Shown: positions 60,003 to 64,000 of the stretch, in pieces
Layout of the letters: each line of letters begins with the position of its first letter
How positions within the stretch are numbered: the first letter of the stretch is position 1
Source of the DNA: Rhodoferax sp. OV413
GTDB taxonomy: Bacteria > Pseudomonadota > Gammaproteobacteria > Burkholderiales > Burkholderiaceae_C
Length of the DNA: 64,000 nt
Direction of reading: 5' to 3'
NCBI RefSeq assembly: GCF_900104385.1
Contig: NZ_FNJA01000001.1
Coordinates: 470,386 to 534,385, forward strand
Notes under the pieces: model-generated
What the model was told of the DNA's origin: nothing
Database searches by the model: none
Seen by the model: only the letters and a program-made list of their open reading frames with translations
Made by a program: the position numbers and the translations under genes

Positions 60003-60889
60003 AAGACCACGCCATCCAAGGCTTCGGCATGGACACCATCACCCTGGCCGGGCCGTTGAAAGCCAAGCTCAAGGCCATGGTCGATGCCGGCTTTACCCAG
60101 GTGATGCTGAAGGCCAACGACATCGTCGGCCACCCCGACGGCATCGAAGCGGCGGTCGCCGAAGTCAAGGCCAGCGGCCTGCGCGGCACCGGCTTCCAGG
60201 TGCTGCGCGACTTCGAGGGCCTGAGCGGCCATCTGCACGACTACAAGATCGACATTGCCAAGGCCATGCTGCAGATGTGCGCGGCGCTGGACTGCAAAGT
60301 GTTGCTGGCCTGCTCGTCCACGTCGGCCCACGCCACGCAGGACCTGGACCACATCGCCCGTGACCTGCGCAAGCTGGCGATGCTGGCTGTGCCCTACGGC
60401 ATCCGCATCGCTTACGAGGGCTTGTCGTGGGGCCGCACCATCAACGAGTTCACCACCGCCTGGGACGTGGTCTGCCGCGCCGACTGCCCCAACCTGGGCA
60501 TGGGCATCGACTCTTACCATATCTTCGCCGCCAAGACCGCACTGGACGAGATCGACTACCTGGACCCGAGCAAGATCTTCCTGGTGCAGCTGGCCGACTT
60601 CATGTGGCAAGAGACCCGCACTTTCGAAGAGCGCATGAACACCGCCCGCACCTTCCGCGTGTTCCCCGGCGAGGGCGTGCACAGCGAGCAATTGGTCGAC
60701 CTGGTGCTGCGGCTCGACAAGCTGGGCTACCGCGGCGACTACAGCTTTGAAGTGTTCAACGACGACTATGTGAACCTGCCGCTGCCGGTGGTCGCCGCCC
60801 GCGCCCGCAAGAGCGCGCTGTGGCTGAGCGAAGACGTGCTGCGCCGTTCCACGCCGCTGCCCAACGACATGCGCTTGAAGCAGCGCTAA
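59999..60889 (+). CDS. quiC: 3-Dehydroshikimate dehydratase-like TIM barrel (QuiC-type)
   Basis: A 296-residue AP-endonuclease-2/xylose-isomerase-like barrel. Candidate metal ligands match the Glu-Asp-Gln-Glu pattern of QuiC: IRIAYEGLSWGR (Glu), LGMGIDSYHIF (Asp), FLVQLADF (Gln) and YSFEVFNDDY (Glu). It would convert 3-dehydroshikimate to protocatechuate. Pseudomonas QuiC1 carries an HPPD-like domain on the same chain; here that domain is the overlapping upstream gene. The shikimate dehydrogenase and transporter upstream support this pathway. Sugar phosphate isomerase is the alternative. Confidence 0.83.
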   Translation: MKDHAIQGFGMDTITLAGPLKAKLKAMVDAGFTQVMLKANDIVGHPDGIEAAVAEVKASGLRGTGFQVLRDFEGLSGHLHDYKIDIAKAMLQMCAALDCKVLLACSSTSAHATQDLDHIARDLRKLAMLAVPYGIRIAYEGLSWGRTINEFTTAWDVVCRADCPNLGMGIDSYHIFAAKTALDEIDYLDPSKIFLVQLADFMWQETRTFEERMNTARTFRVFPGEGVHSEQLVDLVLRLDKLGYRGDYSFEVFNDDYVNLPLPVVAARARKSALWLSEDVLRRSTPLPNDMRLKQR

Positions 60890-60896
60890 GCCATTC

Positions 60897-60920
60897 CCCT
60901 CTCCCAGTCCCGGGAGAGGG
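60897..60920. repeat. CCCTCTCCC/GGGAGAGGG stem-loop, copy B
   Basis: The same 9-bp arms as at 53869-53892, with a different 6-base loop (AGTCCC), directly after quiC. It may stop or stabilise the dehydratase transcript. Confidence 0.75.
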
Positions 60921-60968
60921 TCGGGCTGCAGGTATATTGCTAGCCCGCCCCACTTTCGCCTTTCCCCC

Positions 60969-61811
60969 GTGCCTACTCCTGAAATTGCGCAGCTGCGCGC
61001 CCGCGCCACCCAGCACCACACGCCCTGTGGCGACGGCAGCATCGTCTGGCATGTCTGGGGCCAGGCATCTGCCCTGCCGCCGCTGTTGCTGCTGCACGGC
61101 GGCAGCGGCAGCTGGACCCACTGGCTGCGCAACATCGATGCGCTGGTCGACGCCGGCCGCCAGGTCTGGGTGCCCGATCTGCCAGGCTTTGGCGACTCGG
61201 CCCTGCCCACCGGTGGCAGCGATGCCGACGCCCTGCCCGTGCCGCTGGAGGCCGGCCTGCAGCAACTGCTGGGCGCACGCGCGGTGGACCTGGTGGGCTT
61301 CTCGTTCGGCGGCATGGTTGGCGGCTTCCTCGCCGAAGCCTATCCGGCGCAGGTGGCCCGCCTGGTGCTGGTCGGCGCGCCGGCGCTGGGCATGGTGGAG
61401 CGCAACACGGTGCGGCTCAAGGCCTGGCGCCATCTGCCCAACCCCGCAGACCAAGCCCTGCGGCACCAGCACAACCTGGCCGCGCTGATGCTGCTGGACC
61501 CGCAAGGCATCGACGCGCCCACCCTGGCCTTGCACACCGCCAACGTGTTCCGTGACCGCATCCCTGGCCGCCGGCTGTCGTACACCGATGTGCTGTCGCG
61601 CGCCTTGCAACAGGTGCGCTGCCCGGTGTGGGCGATCTACGGCCGCCAGGACGCGCTGTACCTGGGCCAACTGGATGCACTGGCCGCCGCGCTGCAGGCA
61701 GCGCCCACCTTCCAGTCGCTGCAGCTGCTGGACCAGGCCGGCCACTGGGTGCAGTACGAGCAGGCGGCAGCCTTCAACACCGCCCTGCTGGCCGTGCTGG
61801 CGGCGTCCTGA
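60969..61811 (+). CDS. Alpha/beta hydrolase
   Basis: A 280-residue hydrolase with a GTG start. It has the oxyanion motif LLLLHGGSGSWTHW, VPDLPGFGDS, nucleophile elbow LVGFSFGGMVGG, acid Asp in GRQDALYLG and His in DQAGHWVQYE. The shape suits an ester or C-C hydrolase of aromatic catabolism (chlorogenate-type ester, enol-lactone). The substrate is unproven. It is separated from quiC by a stem-loop and followed 19 bases on by a TetR gene. Confidence 0.85.
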   Translation: MPTPEIAQLRARATQHHTPCGDGSIVWHVWGQASALPPLLLLHGGSGSWTHWLRNIDALVDAGRQVWVPDLPGFGDSALPTGGSDADALPVPLEAGLQQLLGARAVDLVGFSFGGMVGGFLAEAYPAQVARLVLVGAPALGMVERNTVRLKAWRHLPNPADQALRHQHNLAALMLLDPQGIDAPTLALHTANVFRDRIPGRRLSYTDVLSRALQQVRCPVWAIYGRQDALYLGQLDALAAALQAAPTFQSLQLLDQAGHWVQYEQAAAFNTALLAVLAAS

Positions 61812-61830
61812 ATCTCCTACACTCGCCGCC

Positions 61831-62493
61831 ATGTCCGAGACCGTCCAAGCCCCCAAACCCGAACCCCGCACCAACGACCCCGAGCGCACCCGCGCCGACA
61901 TCATGGCCGTGGCCAACCAGGAGTTCTCTGAAAAAGGCTTTGCCGGCGCCCGCATCGACCTGATCGCCGAGGCCACGCGCACCAGCAAGCGCATGATCTA
62001 CTACTATTTTGGTAGCAAGGAGGGCTTGTACCTGGCGGTGCTGGAAGAAGCCTACCGACGCATCCGGCACATCGAGTCAACCCTGCACCTGGAAGACCTG
62101 CCGCCCGAGCAAGCCCTGCGCACCCTGGTGGCCTTTACCGTCGACTACCAGCGCGAAAACCCAGACTTCATCCGCCTGGTGATGAACGAAAACATGCTGC
62201 GTGGCAAGTTCCTGGCGCAGAGCCGCAGCATCCAGGACCTGAACGTGCCCGCCATCCTGGCCGTGGATGCCGTCTACCGCCGCGGCGTGGCAGCCGGCGT
62301 GTTCCGCCCCGGCCTGGACCCGGTAGACCTGCACATGTCGATCAGCGCCATGAGCTTCTTCAACGTGTCGAACAGCCACACCTTTGCGCTGATCTTCAAG
62401 CGCGACATGGACAGCCCCGCAGCCATCGCCCAGCGCCGCGAGAACGTGGTGGAGATGCTGCTGCGCTATGTGCTGGCAGCCCCTAAAAATTAG
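61831..62493 (+). CDS. TetR-family transcriptional regulator
   Basis: A 220-residue protein with the N-terminal HTH TRADIMAVANQEFSEKGFAGARIDLIAEATRTSKRMIYYYFGSKEGLYLAVLE and a helical ligand domain of the AcrR/TetR_C type. It lies at the end of the catabolic cluster and overlaps by 4 bases, tail to tail, with the TonB receptor gene. It probably controls part of the cluster. Confidence 0.88.
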   Translation: MSETVQAPKPEPRTNDPERTRADIMAVANQEFSEKGFAGARIDLIAEATRTSKRMIYYYFGSKEGLYLAVLEEAYRRIRHIESTLHLEDLPPEQALRTLVAFTVDYQRENPDFIRLVMNENMLRGKFLAQSRSIQDLNVPAILAVDAVYRRGVAAGVFRPGLDPVDLHMSISAMSFFNVSNSHTFALIFKRDMDSPAAIAQRRENVVEMLLRYVLAAPKN

Positions 62494-64000
62494 AAGCGGT
62501 ACTTGGCCGTCAGCAGCACGCTGCGCTCGGCACCGCGGAAGTAGCTGCCATAGGCGTGGCCACTGTAGTACTGCTTGTCAAACAGATTGCTGACGTTGAG
62601 CGCCAAGCGCCACGGCCCGGTATCGAAGCGCACCGCCGCATCGGCCAGCGTATAGGCCGGCTCGGAGCCGGTATTGGCCGCGTCGTTCCAGCGCTTACCC
62701 ACGTGACGCAGCCCGGCGCCGAAGCTCAGACCGCGCCAGCCTTCGCCGGCCACCGCGTAGTCGAGCCAGACCGAGGCGGTGCGCTCGGGCGTAAGGATAG
62801 GCGTCTTGCCGACTTCTGCAGGGTCAGCACTGCTGAGCACTTTCAAATCCAGCGCAGTGAATGCAGCCGTCAAGCGCAGCTGCGGCGACAGGCTGGCCTT
62901 GGCTTCGAGTTCCAGGCCGCGCGAGCGCAGCTTGCCGATCTGACGCGCCTCGTAGCTGGTCGGGTCGTAGGTGACCACATCGGTCTTCTCAAGGTTGAAC
63001 ACGGCGGCCGCAAACGACACCGGAGCTCCCTCGGGCAGGTACTTGACCCCGAGTTCCAGCTGGCGCCCCTGGCTGGGCTGAAAGGCCTTGCCGGCTGCGT
63101 CCACACCCACATTGGGTACAAAGGATTCGGCATAGCTGGCATAAGGTGCCCAGCCATTGCCGACCAGGTAGTTGACGCCGATGCGGGCGGTGGTGGCGCT
63201 GTCGGTCTGCAGAGTCTGCGCGGCGTTCAGCCGGTCAGCGTTGTCAGAGCGCACGCGGTCGTGCCGGGCGCCCAGGGTCAGCCCCCAGTGCGGACTGAGC
63301 CGGATCTGGTCTTGCGCGTACAGCCCCCATTGGGTGCTGGTGAGCTGGGTATCGGCGACCTGCGTGGTGGGCTCGGCGATGGCTATACCGTAGACCGGGT
63401 TATCCATGTCCAGCGGGGTAGTCATGTTCTGCGCACGACGCCAGGTGGCACGGCTGCGGTCCCAGTCCAGGCCGAACAGCAGGCCGTGCGCGACCGAGCC
63501 GGTATGCACCAGGCCTTGCACTGAGGTGTCGACAGCGGTTTCACGGACCGACTCCACGTCGTGGCGCGCCTGGCGCTCCAGAATGCTCGGGCTGGTGTCG
63601 AAGAACGACAGGATGTGGTGCTTATCCGATGTGCGGCGCGCGTAGCGCAGTTTCTGCTGCAGCCGCCAGCCCGCATCGAGCCGGTGCTCGAACTGGTAGC
63701 CGATGGAATCCGAGCCGGTCTTGATGCGGCTATAGCTGGGGTCACCCTCCTTGATCCTGCTCGGCAAGCCGTCGGCAGCGGTGACGAACTGCACGTCGTC
63801 CGATGCATCGTCGCGCAGGTACTCGGCCAGCACGGTCAGCGAGGTCTGGGCCGACGGCTGCCAGCGCAGCGACGGCGCCAGGTACTGGCGTTTCTGGTCC
63901 ATGCGCACGCCGTTCGGGTACTGCTCCTGCGTGCCGTTGTCCAGCCCCACGCCGACCAGCCGGTAGAGCAACTTGCCATTGCCATCCAGCGCACCACCCA
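62490..64000 (-). CDS. TonB-dependent siderophore receptor, N-terminus beyond the window
   Basis: At least 503 codons are visible and the frame is open to the right edge. The visible part is the beta-barrel: DGNGKLLYRLVGVGLDNG, QYLAPSLRWQPSAQTSLTVLAEYL, YASYAESFVPN, QLELGVKYL and TERTASVWLDYAV-type strands. It ends in an outer-membrane Phe terminus (SVLLTAKYRF). These match FpvA/FhuE-type ferric-siderophore receptors. The plug and signal region lie outside. Its stop overlaps the TetR stop region tail to tail. Confidence 0.92.
   Translation of the reverse strand, partial: GGALDGNGKLLYRLVGVGLDNGTQEQYPNGVRMDQKRQYLAPSLRWQPSAQTSLTVLAEYLRDDASDDVQFVTAADGLPSRIKEGDPSYSRIKTGSDSIGYQFEHRLDAGWRLQQKLRYARRTSDKHHILSFFDTSPSILERQARHDVESVRETAVDTSVQGLVHTGSVAHGLLFGLDWDRSRATWRRAQNMTTPLDMDNPVYGIAIAEPTTQVADTQLTSTQWGLYAQDQIRLSPHWGLTLGARHDRVRSDNADRLNAAQTLQTDSATTARIGVNYLVGNGWAPYASYAESFVPNVGVDAAGKAFQPSQGRQLELGVKYLPEGAPVSFAAAVFNLEKTDVVTYDPTSYEARQIGKLRSRGLELEAKASLSPQLRLTAAFTALDLKVLSSADPAEVGKTPILTPERTASVWLDYAVAGEGWRGLSFGAGLRHVGKRWNDAANTGSEPAYTLADAAVRFDTGPWRLALNVSNLFDKQYYSGHAYGSYFRGAERSVLLTAKYRF

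Overview
The window is high-G+C chromosomal DNA of a betaproteobacterium. The closest fit is a Comamonadaceae member (Rhodoferax/Acidovorax-like). This is inferred from gene content, from the short-spacer overlapping operons and from a GCGC-centred palindromic repeat scattered between and inside genes. No rRNA or CRISPR array is present. Two identical tRNA-Asn genes are the only stable RNA genes seen.

Layout. (1) 1-4641: right part of an integrated filamentous phage (Inovirus) with Pf-like gene order, lower in G+C than its surroundings. It holds Zot (cut by the window edge), a DUF2523/pVI-like protein, a pIII-like adsorption protein with a Thr/Gly linker, a 19-residue hydrophobic peptide gene, the major coat protein, a single-strand DNA-binding protein, small membrane proteins and an HTH regulator. 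(2) 4642-10047: thiamin block. The prophage ends inside a TPP riboswitch, so only its 3' half remains in front of cytX; a complete TPP riboswitch precedes thiO-thiS-thiG-thiE, and thiD lies convergent to cytX. (3) 10048-20141: tandem tRNA-Asn genes, a DHA2 exporter next to a LysR regulator, a flavin reductase, two ECF sigma/anti-sigma modules, YeiH/YeiE, a periplasmic glutathione peroxidase and a cytochrome c. (4) 20193-31000: serB, the prkA-yeaH-spoVR stress operon, an RHH regulator with a PHB-depolymerase-type esterase, trhO, a GST, and the divergent acdR/acdS pair (a true ACC deaminase by its diagnostic residues). (5) 30945-39250: acyltransferase, nitronate monooxygenase, acyl-CoA dehydrogenase, etfBA, MscS channel and a class II deacetylase. 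(6) 39292-46646: moxR-DUF58-transglutaminase operon, MltB, a secreted hydrolase, a PEP-CTERM protein and an RcnB-like protein. (7) 46720-64000: vanA-vanB-marR, two chemoreceptors, and a probable quinate/shikimate uptake and catabolism cluster (IclR regulator, shikimate dehydrogenase-like enzyme, five-gene Liv-type ABC transporter, MCP, HPPD-like protein, QuiC-type dehydroshikimate dehydratase, hydrolase, TetR), ending in a partial TonB siderophore receptor.

Functional picture. ACC deaminase, vanillate demethylase, quinate/shikimate-type catabolism with a dedicated chemoreceptor, and siderophore uptake together suggest a plant- or litter-associated heterotroph. The most unusual points are the phage junction that splits the cytX TPP riboswitch, a repeat family that forms stop codons and signal-peptide codons, a QuiC/HPPD pair encoded as two overlapping genes with a lost metal ligand, and a chemoreceptor lacking most of its sensor domain.
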